DNA from: Pseudomonas sp. WS 5079
GTDB lineage: Bacteria; Pseudomonadota; Gammaproteobacteria; Pseudomonadales; Pseudomonadaceae
Reading direction: 5' to 3'
DNA length: 64,000 nucleotides
Assembly: GCF_012985465.1 (NCBI RefSeq)
Contig: NZ_JAAQWN010000014.1
Coordinates: 62,001 to 126,000 of the forward strand
Part shown: piece by piece, positions 45,470 through 55,796 of the stretch
Layout: the number at the start of each line of letters is the position of its first letter
Numbering within the stretch: the stretch's first letter is position 1
The notes under the pieces: model-generated
The model's database searches: none
Told to the model about the DNA's origin: nothing
The model's input: only the letters and a program-made list of their open reading frames with translations
Position numbers and translations under genes: made by a program

Positions 45470-45871
45470 CTAGAAAGTCACGCCAGACACCAGCGCGATA
45501 TTACAGTAGGGCTGGCACTCGCCTGTACGCACCACCGCGCGTGCCTTGTGGCTGAGCAACTTGAATTGTTCATGACTGAGCAGGCGACGCTCACCCAGGC
45601 CACCCTGGTCGAGCGCGTTGAGATCCGCCAGCGCCGGCGGCTGCTTGAGCAGGATTTCCTCGGCCAATACGTGGCTTTCAACCTGCATCTCGCTGAGCAC
45701 CACGCGCAGGGTGCTGATGAAATCGGGAATGCCCTGGGTCAGCGCCAGATCGATCAGTTCCACGCCCGGCGGCACTGGCAGACCGGCATCACCGATCACC
45801 AGGATGTCGCCGTGGCCAAGAGAGGCAATCAGCCGCGACAGGGCAATGTTGAGCAATGGAGTCTTTTTCAT
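45470..45871 (-). CDS. rbsD: D-ribose pyranase
   Basis: 133 aa. [34 protein letters not shown] (His about 20) is the RbsD signature. Interconverts beta-pyranose and furanose ribose for RbsK. ATG overlaps the rbsK stop by 4 bases. Confidence 0.95.
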   Translation of the reverse strand: MKKTPLLNIALSRLIASLGHGDILVIGDAGLPVPPGVELIDLALTQGIPDFISTLRVVLSEMQVESHVLAEEILLKQPPALADLNALDQGGLGERRLLSHEQFKLLSHKARAVVRTGECQPYCNIALVSGVTF

Positions 45872-46785
45872 GGGCGAGCAACGCCTTGAACGTCATGCAG
45901 TGTAGGAATGGAGGGTTGCGCACCGGCACGGGTGACCGACAGGGCCGCCGCGACCTGGCCGAAACGAATGGCCTCGGCCTCACCCTGACCATTGGCCAGT
46001 GCCGCGGCAAAACCACCGACAAAGGTGTCGCCCGCCGCTGTGGTATCCACGGCCTGCACCTTGGGCGCCAGCAAATGCTCGAAGCCCTGGCCATCGGCGA
46101 ACAGTGCGCCCTGCGAGCCAAGGGTCACAATGACCTTGCCTGCCCCGGCTTTTAGCAAATGGGCAGCCGCGACCTTGGCTGTTTCCAGCGAGTCCACCGG
46201 CACACCGCTCAAGGCCGACGCTTCACTCTCGTTGGGGATCAGGTAATCGATCGCGGCGTACCAGTCTGCCGGTAACGGGCCACTGGCGGGCGCGGGGTTG
46301 AGGATTACCGTCTTGCCCAGTTCACGACCGCGCTTGAGGGCATACCCCACGGTATCCATCGGCACTTCGAGCTGGCAGACAATCACCTGCGCCGCCTGCA
46401 GCACGGCGTCGAACGCCAGCAGCGACGCGGGTGTCAGTTGGCCGTTGCTACCAGCGACAATCACAATCGCATTCTGGCTGCTGTCATCGACCACAATCAG
46501 CGCGACGCCACTGGAGCCCTGCACCTCACTGACCGCCTGGCAGTCGATACCCTCCACCACCAGCGCATCGCGCAGTTGGGCGCCGTAGGCATCACTGCCC
46601 ACACAGCCAATCATCGCAACGTCAGCCCCCAGACGCGCCGCAGCGACCGCCTGATTGGCGCCCTTGCCGCCCGGCACGGTGGCAAACGACTGGCCCACCA
46701 GGGTTTCACCGCCGCGAGGCAGCCGGCTGGCCCGGGTCACCAGGTCCATGTTCAAACTGCCTACTACCACTACTGTTGCTGGCAT
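45868..46785 (-). CDS. rbsK: Ribokinase
   Basis: 305 aa PfkB-family kinase. [15 protein letters not shown] (about 37-51) substrate motif and [17 protein letters not shown] (about 246-262) with the catalytic Asp. Phosphorylates ribose at O5. 22 bases after rbsR. Confidence 0.96.
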   Translation of the reverse strand: MPATVVVVGSLNMDLVTRASRLPRGGETLVGQSFATVPGGKGANQAVAAARLGADVAMIGCVGSDAYGAQLRDALVVEGIDCQAVSEVQGSSGVALIVVDDSSQNAIVIVAGSNGQLTPASLLAFDAVLQAAQVIVCQLEVPMDTVGYALKRGRELGKTVILNPAPASGPLPADWYAAIDYLIPNESEASALSGVPVDSLETAKVAAAHLLKAGAGKVIVTLGSQGALFADGQGFEHLLAPKVQAVDTTAAGDTFVGGFAAALANGQGEAEAIRFGQVAAALSVTRAGAQPSIPTLHDVQGVARP

Positions 46786-46807
46786 ACATCAATACTCGTC
46801 AATTCGT

Positions 46808-47830
46808 TCAGCGGTTTGAGGCAAACACGCCAGCCAACGGCGCCGTTGACTCACGCAAGACAATGCTCGGCGTGACAATGCGCTGGTCAGCCGGCAATTG
46901 TGGTGTCGCAATCCGTCGCAATAACAACTCCGCCGCCGTTTCCCCCAATTGCAGGATCGACTGGCCCACGGTGGTCAACGCGGGGTACACATAGCGGCTC
47001 ATTTGAATGTCATCAAAACCAATCACCGACAGCTCGGCAGGCACCCGCAGGTTGCGCTCGGCGGCCGCGCGCAGCACACCGAAACCGATCATGTCGTTGC
47101 CGGCGAATATCGCGCTGGGCGGTTGGTCCGCCAACAACTGCACCGCCGCCGCATAGCCGCCGGTACTGGTAAAATCGCTCTCCAGCACGCGACTGGCAGA
47201 CACGACAATCCCGGCCTCCTGCAACGCACGCTGGTAACCGGCCAGGCGCATCTGCGCGACACGCGTGTGCGCGGGCCCACCGATACAGGCGATATCCCGG
47301 TGCCCCAGCTCCAGCAAATGCCGGGTTGCCAGGTACGCGCCCTGCTCGTGATCGATGCGCACCAGATCCACATCAACGCCCTCCAGGCCCCGGTCGACAA
47401 TGACCATGGGCGTGCGCACCGCCTTGAGGCCCGTGGCCAGGCCACTGTCATCGCCGCCGACCGAGGTGACGATCAAGCCGTCGACACGCTTCTCCAGCAG
47501 CACCCGCAAATAGTTGCGCTGCTTCTCGGCGTTATCGTCGGAATTGCACAGGATCACGCAGTAGCCATTGCGCTCGCAGTAGTCCTCGATGCCCCTGGCC
47601 AGCTCAGCGAAATACGGGTTGAGGCTGTTGGGCACCAGCAAGCCGATGGTCGCGGTGGTCTTGGCCTTCAGCGAGCGGGCGACCGCACTGGGTACATAGT
47701 CCAGCTGCTTGATCGCAGCTTCGACCTTGAGCCGCACGGGCTCGCTGACCGGACGGGTCCTGTTCACCACATGGGATACCGTGGTGTAGGAAATGCCCGC
47801 CAGCGCCGCCACATCCTTGATGGTTGCCAT
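46808..47830 (-). CDS. rbsR: LacI-family ribose operon repressor RbsR
   Basis: 340 aa. N-terminal HTH MATIKDVAALAGISYTTVSHVVNRTRPVSEPVRLKVEAAI, then hinge and sugar-binding domain. In this genus the repressor lies inside the rbs operon; the operator is at 51458-51471. 3 bases after rbsC. Confidence 0.93.
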   Translation of the reverse strand: MATIKDVAALAGISYTTVSHVVNRTRPVSEPVRLKVEAAIKQLDYVPSAVARSLKAKTTATIGLLVPNSLNPYFAELARGIEDYCERNGYCVILCNSDDNAEKQRNYLRVLLEKRVDGLIVTSVGGDDSGLATGLKAVRTPMVIVDRGLEGVDVDLVRIDHEQGAYLATRHLLELGHRDIACIGGPAHTRVAQMRLAGYQRALQEAGIVVSASRVLESDFTSTGGYAAAVQLLADQPPSAIFAGNDMIGFGVLRAAAERNLRVPAELSVIGFDDIQMSRYVYPALTTVGQSILQLGETAAELLLRRIATPQLPADQRIVTPSIVLRESTAPLAGVFASNR

Positions 47831-47833
47831 GGC

Positions 47834-48811
47834 TCAGCCCCGCCGACTGGCGCGTTGACTGCGGTAGGTGTCGAGCACCACTGCAATCACGATCACGGCG
47901 CCGGTAATGATGCGCTTGGTCGGTTCGGTCGCGCCGATCTGCGCCAGGCCGGCCGCCAATACCGAAATGATCAGCACCCCGAAGAACGTGCTGATCACCG
48001 AGCCACGCCCGCCCATCAGGCTGGTGCCGCCGATCACCACTGCGGCAATCACCTGCAGCTCCAGGCCGGAGCCCGCATTCGGGTCAGCCGCTTCCAGGCG
48101 GGAAATCTGGAACAATGCTGCCACCCCAGCCAACAGCCCCATCAGGCTGAACACCAGGATCTTGTAGGGTTTTGGATTGATCCCCGCCAGACGCACCGCT
48201 TCTTCATTGGTGCCGATGCCGATCAGGTAGCGCCCAAAGACGGTACGCGTCAGCACTGCCTGGGCGACGATAATCACCAGCAGCGCAATGATGAATGATG
48301 GTGAGATACCAAAGGCCACCGGGTTGGACAGCCAGGCGAAAGAGTCGCCGATATAGGCAGTGCGCGACCCGGTCATCTGGTAGGCCGCGCCACGGGCCAT
48401 TTCCAGCACGCCCAGGGACACAATGAACGACGGAATCCGCCAGGCCACGGTGATCGAGCCGGTGATGGTCCCCGCCAGTGCCGCGCAACCCATGCCGAGC
48501 AGCGCTGCCGGGACCACGCTCCAGCCCCAGCCGAGGATCGCCACGCTGACCGCAGACGCGGCCAGGGCCAGCACCGAACCCACCGACAGGTCGATGCCGC
48601 CAATGATCAGGATGAACGTCATGCCCACCGCCAGCACCATCAGGTCGGGAATCTGGTTGGCGATGGTGCTGAACGTGTCATAGGACCAAAAGTGGCTGCT
48701 CAGAGCCGAGAACAGCGCGATCATGGCCAGCAAGGCGCCGGCCAGGCCCAGGTAAGTGCCCAGGCCGTAGAAATTACCGCCGGCTTTTGCGGTTGGAGTA
48801 GCTGTTTTCAT
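47834..48811 (-). CDS. rbsC: Ribose ABC transporter permease
   Basis: 325 aa, about nine membrane segments with the conserved GGIDLSVGSVLALAA permease motif (about 69-83) and NEEAVRLAGINPKPYKI coupling loop. Overlaps rbsA by 4 bases. Confidence 0.95.
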   Translation of the reverse strand: MKTATPTAKAGGNFYGLGTYLGLAGALLAMIALFSALSSHFWSYDTFSTIANQIPDLMVLAVGMTFILIIGGIDLSVGSVLALAASAVSVAILGWGWSVVPAALLGMGCAALAGTITGSITVAWRIPSFIVSLGVLEMARGAAYQMTGSRTAYIGDSFAWLSNPVAFGISPSFIIALLVIIVAQAVLTRTVFGRYLIGIGTNEEAVRLAGINPKPYKILVFSLMGLLAGVAALFQISRLEAADPNAGSGLELQVIAAVVIGGTSLMGGRGSVISTFFGVLIISVLAAGLAQIGATEPTKRIITGAVIVIAVVLDTYRSQRASRRG

Positions 48812-50361
48812 GGGGTTGTCCTGGGCGCCGCTTCATTGAGCAGCGCATCACGTTTCTGATAGCCGGCAAATGCGGCGGCAAGCAATTCGTCCTGGGTCCA
48901 GCTGTCCCGCTCAAAGGTCTCGATCAGGCGCCCGGCAGACAGCACCCCGATGCGGTCGCAGATCAGCATCAGCTCGCGCAGGTCACTGGACACCACCACC
49001 AGCGCCTTGCCCTGGCGGGTCAAGTCGCCAAGCAGCGCATAGATATCGAACTTGGCGCCCACGTCGATGCCACGGGTCGGTTCATCAAACAGCATCACCG
49101 CACAATCGCGCTCCAGCCAGCGGCCAATCACCACCTTTTGCTGATTGCCGCCCGACAACTCGGACACCAATTGCGCCGGGCTGGAACTGCGGATACGCAT
49201 CGCGTCGATCTGGCGCTTGGCCAGGGTCGCTTCATCGCGGCCATTGACCAGGCCGGCGCTGGACACTTTGGCCATATTGCCCAGGGCCGTGTTGGCGCTG
49301 ATGGACTGGCTGAGCAACAGGCCCTCGCCCTTGCGATCCTCGGTGATCAGCGCAATGCCATGCCCCACCGCGTCCACCGGCGAGCGAATGCTCACCACCC
49401 GCGCCGGCGAGCCAAGGGCGACCGTGCCACTGTCGGCCAGGTCGGCACCAAAGATCAGGCGCAGCAACTCAGTACGGCCGGCGCCGATCAACCCAGAGAT
49501 GCCGTAGATTTCACCGGCCCGCACTTCAAAGGACACATCACGAACCTTGTCCGAACGGGTCAGGCCCGTCACCGTCAAGGCCGGCGCGCCGATGGTGCGC
49601 GGGCCGAGGTCGATGTGCTCGCCCAGTTCGCGACCGACCATCAACGTGACCAGTTGCTCGCTGTTGTAATTGGCCATCGGCTCGACACATACCAACTGGC
49701 CGTCACGCAGCACCGCAATGCGCTGGGCTACCCGCGCCAGTTCTTCCAGCCGATGGGAAATATAGATAATTGCCACCCCCCGGGCCTGCAGGCGGGTGAT
49801 TTGCTCGAACAGCATCTCGACTTCACGGGCGGTGAGCATCGCCGTCGGCTCGTCGAGGATCAGTACATGACAGTCGCCGATCAGGTTACGGGCGATCTCG
49901 ACCATCTGTTGATGGCCGATGCCCAGGCTGCCGACCAGGGTGTCTGGATCGATGGCATCCAGGCCCACTTGCGCCATGGCCTCGATCGCGGCCTTGCGCA
50001 GTTGCTTGCGGCTGATCCAGCCACCACGGCTGGGCAGGTTGTCGAGGAACAGGTTTTCGGCCACGGTCAGGGTCGGCAGCAGGTTGAGCTCCTGCATCAC
50101 CATGCGAACCCCCTGCTTTTCTGCCTGGGTGCGGCTGGCCGGGGCATAGTCCTGGCCGTTGAACTGCATCTGCCCAGTGGTTGGCGTGACCAGGCCGCCG
50201 ATGATCTTCGACAGGGTGCTTTTGCCCGCGCCATTCTCGCCGGTCAGTGCCAGCACCTCGCCGCGATTGAGCGTCAGGGTGATGTCGGACAGGACGGGCT
50301 GGGCATAGGTCTTACCGATACCGCTGACCGAGAGGACAGTGGCCGGTGCGGAAGATGACAT
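48808..50361 (-). CDS. rbsA: Ribose ABC transporter ATP-binding protein
   Basis: 517 aa with two ABC domains. First Walker A GENGAGKST (about 41-49), signature LGIGHQQMVEIA and Walker B LILDEPTA; second half has degenerate Walker A GLIGAGRTEL, signature SGGNQQK and VMLFDEPTRGIDVG. Start ATG 50361 has GGAG 8 bases upstream. Confidence 0.95.
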   Translation of the reverse strand: MSSSAPATVLSVSGIGKTYAQPVLSDITLTLNRGEVLALTGENGAGKSTLSKIIGGLVTPTTGQMQFNGQDYAPASRTQAEKQGVRMVMQELNLLPTLTVAENLFLDNLPSRGGWISRKQLRKAAIEAMAQVGLDAIDPDTLVGSLGIGHQQMVEIARNLIGDCHVLILDEPTAMLTAREVEMLFEQITRLQARGVAIIYISHRLEELARVAQRIAVLRDGQLVCVEPMANYNSEQLVTLMVGRELGEHIDLGPRTIGAPALTVTGLTRSDKVRDVSFEVRAGEIYGISGLIGAGRTELLRLIFGADLADSGTVALGSPARVVSIRSPVDAVGHGIALITEDRKGEGLLLSQSISANTALGNMAKVSSAGLVNGRDEATLAKRQIDAMRIRSSSPAQLVSELSGGNQQKVVIGRWLERDCAVMLFDEPTRGIDVGAKFDIYALLGDLTRQGKALVVVSSDLRELMLICDRIGVLSAGRLIETFERDSWTQDELLAAAFAGYQKRDALLNEAAPRTTP

Positions 50362-50419
50362 AGGAAAATCTCCAGGCGCCCGCTCGACCTGAGCGGGCGC
50401 TGTAGTGCGCAGCCAGGGA

Positions 50420-51379
50420 TTATTGCTTGAGGACGAGTTCAACCGGTGTTTCGATCACACCGTCCACGGACTCGACTTTTTCACCCTTGACCAGCTTCAG
50501 CGCATTCTGGATACCAAACACTGCTTGTTGTGCAGCCGCCTGGTCGGCGGTAGCCAGGACGCGACCGTCGTTGAGCATCGGCTTGATCGCGGCAATGTTG
50601 TCGTAGCCAACCACCTGCACCTTGCCCGCCTTGCCCGCCGCACGCACCGCAGAAACGGCGCCCAAAGCCATATTGTCGTTACCGGCCAGCAGTGCCTTGA
50701 GGTCCGGGTATTCGCTCAACATGGCCGCCGCGACCTTGTTGCCCTGGTCAATTTCCCAGTTACCGGACTGCACGGAGACAATCTTCATGCCGGCCGCATC
50801 CATCGCATCCTTGAACCCGGCGGTGCGTTGCTGGGCGTTGGTGGTGGTCGGCACACCTTCGATGATCCCAACCTTGTCACCGCTCGCCAGTTGCTTGGCC
50901 AGGTACTCGCCGACCAGGCGCGAACCCTTGCGGTTATCCGGGCCGACAAAGGGAACGTCGAGGTTTTTGCTTTTCAGCACTTCAGGGTCGAGGCGGTTAT
51001 CGATGTTGACCACCTTGATCCCGGCGTCGGAGGCTTTCTTCAGCACGTTGACCAACGCCTTGGAGTCGGCGGGCGCGATGACGATGGCGTTGACTTTGGC
51101 GAGAATCATTTGGTTGACGATATCGATCTGCGCCGAGGTATCGGTTTCGTTCTTGATGCCGTTGGTGATCATGTCGAAATCAGCGGCGTGGGCTTTCTGA
51201 TAGTCCTTGGCACCGTCTTGCATGGTGACGAAAAACTCGTTGGCCAAAGACTTCATCACCAGGCCGACCTTGGGTTTGACGGCGGTGTCATCAGCGAATG
51301 CAGAGGAGAGAGGCAGGGCAGCGGATGCGGCAGCCAGCACAGCGGCAGCCAGTAAACGTCCAGCGAATGGCAGCTTCAT
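50420..51379 (-). CDS. rbsB: Ribose-binding periplasmic protein
   Basis: 319 aa type I periplasmic binding protein with signal peptide cleaved near AFA-DDTA. Ligand residues in VIAPADSKALVNVLKKASDAG and VNIDNRLDPEVLKS. First gene of the operon behind the promoter at 51480-51508. GGAG before ATG 51379. Confidence 0.95.
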   Translation of the reverse strand: MKLPFAGRLLAAAVLAAASAALPLSSAFADDTAVKPKVGLVMKSLANEFFVTMQDGAKDYQKAHAADFDMITNGIKNETDTSAQIDIVNQMILAKVNAIVIAPADSKALVNVLKKASDAGIKVVNIDNRLDPEVLKSKNLDVPFVGPDNRKGSRLVGEYLAKQLASGDKVGIIEGVPTTTNAQQRTAGFKDAMDAAGMKIVSVQSGNWEIDQGNKVAAAMLSEYPDLKALLAGNDNMALGAVSAVRAAGKAGKVQVVGYDNIAAIKPMLNDGRVLATADQAAAQQAVFGIQNALKLVKGEKVESVDGVIETPVELVLKQ

Positions 51380-51457
51380 GGGTTCACTCCGATCTTATGA
51401 TTATTGTGAGCAACGCCTGCACCTTCACCTCACTCATGGAGTGCTCGTGAAACAGCT

Positions 51458-51471
51458 CGCAAACGTTTGCG
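51458..51471. promoter_or_regulatory. RbsR operator
   Basis: CGCAAACGTTTGCG is a perfect 14-base palindrome of LacI-family type with central CG, 8 bases downstream of the -10 element of the rbs promoter, a position that blocks transcription. Confidence 0.85.
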
Positions 51472-51479
51472 CTAAACAA

Positions 51480-51508
51480 ACTATGCGAAGACTGCTGAAT
51501 TTTGTCAA
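51480..51508 (-). promoter_or_regulatory. Sigma-70 promoter of the rbs operon
   Basis: Minus-strand TTGACA, 17-base spacer, CATAGT. The operator follows directly. Confidence 0.8.
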
Positions 51509-51670
51509 CGAGAGAAATGTGCTTTTCCTGCGCAGGCTCTAGCGCCTGCCTTACAACTTGACCGCGTGCGGGCTAAACATTCGGGTTGGGTAATCGTTCT
51601 CCAAAACGACAGTTGCGCAGGAACACTTCAGGAGGGTGACGCTGATTTTTCCAGGGTGATTTTCGGACAA

Positions 51671-51697
51671 CCGAACGCCGAAGCCGCCAGCGTTCGG
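51671..51697. repeat. Inverted repeat upstream of ansB
   Basis: CCGAACGC (51671-51678) and GCGTTCGG (51690-51697) form an exact 8-base hairpin with an 11-base loop; further TTCGGA copies lie around it at about 51662 and 51701. No T-tract, so not a terminator. A regulator site is possible. Confidence 0.45.
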
Positions 51698-51744
51698 AAA
51701 TTCGGACACGAGTTAAAGCCAGCAAATTTTCTTAATGTAAAAAA

Positions 51745-51758
51745 ATGATTTAAATCAA
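51745..51758 (+). promoter_or_regulatory. Anr/FNR-like box of ansB
   Basis: ATGAT-TTAA-ATCAA matches TTGAT-N4-ATCAA in 9 of 10 positions. Its centre is 30-35 bases before the -10-like CAAAAT at 51781-51786, the class II activator geometry. Confidence 0.6.
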
Positions 51759-51778
51759 TAAGTTAAAATCAAACCTAG

Positions 51779-52984
<1,206 letters not shown>

Positions 52985-52999
52985 GTCACTGATATAACC

Positions 53000-53053
53000 C
53001 TTGCCGGCGATGGTGGTCCCAGGGATGCCATCGCCGGCAAGCCGGCTCCTACA
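53000..53053. repeat. REP-like hairpin
   Basis: CTTGCCGGCGATGG and complement CCATCGCCGGCAAG face each other, followed by GCCGGCTCCTACA, the GCCGGCTCCTACA REP core. It lies after ansB and could be its terminator or 3' stabiliser. Confidence 0.75.
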
Positions 53054-53144
53054 AAAAATCCTCGCTGTACACCAATCCGCGTAAACCGTTGTCACACGGA
53101 CTTCTTGAATTTTAAGCAGTTGCGAATTTCCTCACAGTTAAATA

Positions 53145-53160
53145 CTGTATGTTCGTACAG
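53145..53160 (+). promoter_or_regulatory. LexA box upstream of the DUF1654-endA pair
   Basis: CTGT-ATGTTCGT-ACAG, a perfect CTGT-N8-ACAG. It overlaps the promoter zone after TTGCGA at 53121 and includes an ATG at 53149, which therefore cannot be the gene start if the box is used. Confidence 0.72.
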
Positions 53161-53178
53161 CTAATTAAGGACTCCTCC

Positions 53179-53430
53179 GTGGCCAAGCCCTCCTCCGCAG
53201 CACCGACACCTCCCGACGCCTATCAACGCCTGGCGATCCGCGTGCAAAAAATCATCAATTCCACCAACGCGCAAAAAAACAAGGCCGCGCTGATTTTTCG
53301 CCTGCCCGAGGAACCCGAGGACGAATGGGCACGACTACTGGAGGAAATCGCAGAAAACGACAACGTCACCCTCGCCTATCGCGATGATGGCGGCGTGCAG
53401 ATTTTCTGGGTCGTACCGAAGGAAGATTGA
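53179..53430 (+). CDS. DUF1654 family protein
   Basis: 83 aa, acidic, no signal peptide. Contains YQRLAIRVQKIINSTNAQKNKAALIFRLPEEPEDEWARLLEEIAENDNVTLAYRDDGGVQIFW, the core of the Pseudomonas DUF1654 family, often carried with DNA-damage genes. GTG 53179 with AAGGA 8 bases upstream is the start; ATG 53149 lies in the LexA box. Four bases before endA. Confidence 0.78.
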   Translation: MAKPSSAAPTPPDAYQRLAIRVQKIINSTNAQKNKAALIFRLPEEPEDEWARLLEEIAENDNVTLAYRDDGGVQIFWVVPKED

Positions 53431-53434
53431 GTCA

Positions 53435-54124
53435 ATGAGTGTCCGTTTTATCGCCCTGTTCTGTGTGTTTTTTGCCACCACTGCCCACGCCCAAGCCCCA
53501 CGCACCTTCAGTGAAGCCAAGAAAATCGCCTGGAAACTCTACGCCCCGCAATCCACGGAGTTTTATTGCGGCTGCAAATACACGGGTAACCGGGTAGACC
53601 TGAAAGCCTGCGGCTACATTCCCCGTAAAAACGCCAACCGCGCGGCGCGCATCGAGTGGGAGCACATTGTCCCGGCGTGGCAGATCGGCCATCAACGCCA
53701 GTGCTGGCAGGACGGTGGTCGCAAGAACTGCACACGTACCGATAGCGTCTTCAAACGCGCCGAAGCTGACCTGCACAACCTGGTGCCGAGCATCGGCGAG
53801 GTCAATGGTGACCGCAACAACTTCAGTTTTGGCTGGTTGCCGGTGCAGGGTGGGCAATATGGTTCATGCCTGACCCAGGTGGACTTCAAGGCCAAGAAGG
53901 TCATGCCCAGGCCATCCATCCGCGGCATGATTGCCCGGACGTACTTTTACATGAGCAAACAATACGGCCTGCGCCTGTCGAAACAGGACCGCCAGTTGTA
54001 TGAAGCCTGGAACCGTACCTATCCCGTTCAGCCCTGGGAGCGCCAGCGCAATCAGACCGTGGCCTGCGTGATGGGGCGTGGCAATGAGTTCGTCGGCCCG
54101 GTGAACCTCAAGGCCTGCGGATAA
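53435..54124 (+). CDS. endA: Periplasmic endonuclease I
   Basis: 229 aa with signal peptide (MSVRFIALFCVFFATTAHAQ). EndA/Dns fold with catalytic His in IEWEHIVPAWQIGHQ (about 69-83) and ENDO_1 motifs DLHNLVPSIGEVNGDRNNFSFG, with four Cys pairs typical of the family. Degrades double-stranded DNA outside the cytoplasm. In an operon with DUF1654 and likely SOS controlled. Confidence 0.92.
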   Translation: MSVRFIALFCVFFATTAHAQAPRTFSEAKKIAWKLYAPQSTEFYCGCKYTGNRVDLKACGYIPRKNANRAARIEWEHIVPAWQIGHQRQCWQDGGRKNCTRTDSVFKRAEADLHNLVPSIGEVNGDRNNFSFGWLPVQGGQYGSCLTQVDFKAKKVMPRPSIRGMIARTYFYMSKQYGLRLSKQDRQLYEAWNRTYPVQPWERQRNQTVACVMGRGNEFVGPVNLKACG

Positions 54125-54130
54125 ACGCGA

Positions 54131-54150
54131 GCGGGATCCACGGATCCCGC
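54131..54150. terminator. Palindrome between convergent endA and SPOR genes
   Basis: GCGGGATCC-AC-GGATCCCGC, a nearly perfect 20-base palindrome. With a 2-base centre it may need a few pairs to open, and it lacks a T-tract, so it is only a candidate bidirectional terminator. Confidence 0.4.
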
Positions 54151-54161
54151 CAACCACCGTA

Positions 54162-54536
54162 TTACGGGCGGGCCTTGTGCTCGATCACCAGCGACTCGGC
54201 GTCAGTTTTCTTCTTTTTCACCAGCCTTTCCTGCAATTGGGCCTGCTTTGCTTCGGCCTCGGCCTTGCTGGCGAACGGCCCTAACAGCACCAGGTCCTTG
54301 CCGTCTTCCTTGGCCAGATAGAACGTGAAGCCGTTTTCCAGCAACCAGGCGGTCAGGTCACTCAGCGCCTGCAGCTTGTTGTCGGGCGAGCGCACCAGGA
54401 TGTCCCACTGCACAGCGGCAACCGCAGGAGCCTGGGCCTTGGCGGCTTCAGCCTTGTCTCGGGGGGTGTCGAGATTGGGCCCGTCACCGCATCCGGCCAA
54501 CGCCAATACCACAAATGCCATCGCTACTTTACGCAC
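54162..54536 (-). CDS. SPOR-domain lipoprotein
   Basis: 124 aa. Lipobox ALAGC (Cys about 16). The SPOR region is WDILVRSPDNKLQALSDLTAWLLENGFTFYLAKEDGKDLVLLGPFASKAEAEAKQAQL (about 44-101), a peptidoglycan-binding fold. GTG start at 54536; ATG 54521 is possible. Ends in a lysine-rich tail. Confidence 0.78.
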   Translation of the reverse strand: MRKVAMAFVVLALAGCGDGPNLDTPRDKAEAAKAQAPAVAAVQWDILVRSPDNKLQALSDLTAWLLENGFTFYLAKEDGKDLVLLGPFASKAEAEAKQAQLQERLVKKKKTDAESLVIEHKARP

Positions 54537-54783
54537 TGCCCTGCCCCTTTAAGGATCAAAGAGGCAACTTTATCATTCACTGTCTATTCTGGCCGTCATA
54601 AACGTTGGCTTAAACATTGCGAAGGATGTTTCCCAGACCTGTATGATGGCGCCATGGGAATTAATGCCGCCTCCATGCGTCCTAAAGAGGCAGCCACAGG
54701 GAAGCGCTTCACAGTAAGCTACACACAACCGACATCCGCCCTGTTAGAAACATGCGTCCTTCAAAGCAATCAAGGAGAAGTCC

Positions 54784-54978
54784 ATGCTGATACTCACCCG
54801 CAAAGTCGGTGAAAGCATAAATATCGGTGATGACATTACTATCACCATTCTGGGCGTTAGCGGCCAGCAAGTAAGAATCGGCATCAATGCTCCCAAGGAT
54901 GTTGCCGTGCATCGCGAAGAGATTTACCAGCGCATCCAGGCAGGCCTGACTGCACCGGACAAACGCGAAACACCTTGA
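54784..54978 (+). CDS. rsmE: CsrA/RsmA-family translational regulator, RsmE type
   Basis: 64 aa. [55 protein letters not shown] is the RsmE form known in P. protegens and relatives, distinct from RsmA (which begins MLILTRRCAESL). Residues Leu4, Arg44-region and the GxNAPKxVxVHREEI motif contact RNA. The SD CAAGGAG itself has the A-GGA motif that the protein binds, so autoregulation is likely. Confidence 0.93.
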
Positions 54979-55187
54979 AGCCTCCCCAGTAGCCAGCCCG
55001 CTCGCCCCTGTAACGGCTGGCGAAAGCCCCTTGGCCTGCCCACGGAATCCCGTGATCCGCGCAACTTGCGCCAGGCCCCGCCACCAGTGGTCAGCACACA
55101 GGTTCAGCCACGGAACTTGCTGCACATTTAGCAGACAAATCTCTCCAGGAACGTAACAAAACCTTACGGTGCATTCGGAGCGCGTTG

Positions 55188-55454
55188 ATGAGGCGATCCC
55201 TCAAAGAGCCTTATGCCTACAAATCCTGGATGATTGCCCTACTGATTGCCCTTGCTTTCGTGACAATCGGATACGGCCTCAGGTTTTACATGGAAGGCAG
55301 TACCCCCGCGCAGGATGCCGATTCTTGGCCTGACCTGGCGCTGTTTCTCGGTGGCTATCTGTTCTGCTTCTGCCTCAAGCCCCTTCAGGCTGCGATCCAG
55401 CGCAAACTCAACCGCCGCGCATTTGGGCGTGGTCACCAGAAAACCCCCTCTTGA
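55188..55454 (+). CDS. Small two-helix membrane protein, hypothetical
   Basis: 88 aa. Hydrophobic segments about 13-30 (WMIALLIALAFVTIGYGL) and 47-64 (LALFLGGYLFCFCLKPLQ), cytoplasmic ends basic. ATG 55188 has GGAG 7 bases upstream. No family recognised. Confidence 0.6.
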   Translation: MRRSLKEPYAYKSWMIALLIALAFVTIGYGLRFYMEGSTPAQDADSWPDLALFLGGYLFCFCLKPLQAAIQRKLNRRAFGRGHQKTPS

Positions 55455-55544
55455 AGCACCGATTGGATCCTATATTCAAACTATGAGGAACTATCCACGT
55501 CGGTAGCACCCATACCCATATCTTTCATAAAAAACATTATCGAT

Positions 55545-55796
55545 ATGGACATAGAACATAACGCCAAGCACCTACAGTCCCTGATCGAACAACTCTCGGT
55601 AGATAACCCGAAATCCTCCAGCGAACTGCGGGGCAAGCCCGAAGAAATCCTCGCAGGCCTGCGCGAGCTTTATCTGCTGAAACTGATCACCGGCACCTTC
55701 ACCCTTGGGCACATTGTCGACCCTCTGGGCCACCAGTGGATTGGCGCGCAAAACATCCTGCTGACCCGGCGCGGCATGGCATTCAAGCCGTTGTAG
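55545..55796 (+). CDS. Conserved hypothetical protein, 83 aa
   Basis: 83 aa, soluble; C-terminal VDPLGHQWIGAQNILLTRRGMAFKPL. No clear SD before ATG 55545, so the start is uncertain. The 3' end overlaps the convergent HAD gene by 14 bases. Confidence 0.5.
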   Translation: MDIEHNAKHLQSLIEQLSVDNPKSSSELRGKPEEILAGLRELYLLKLITGTFTLGHIVDPLGHQWIGAQNILLTRRGMAFKPL

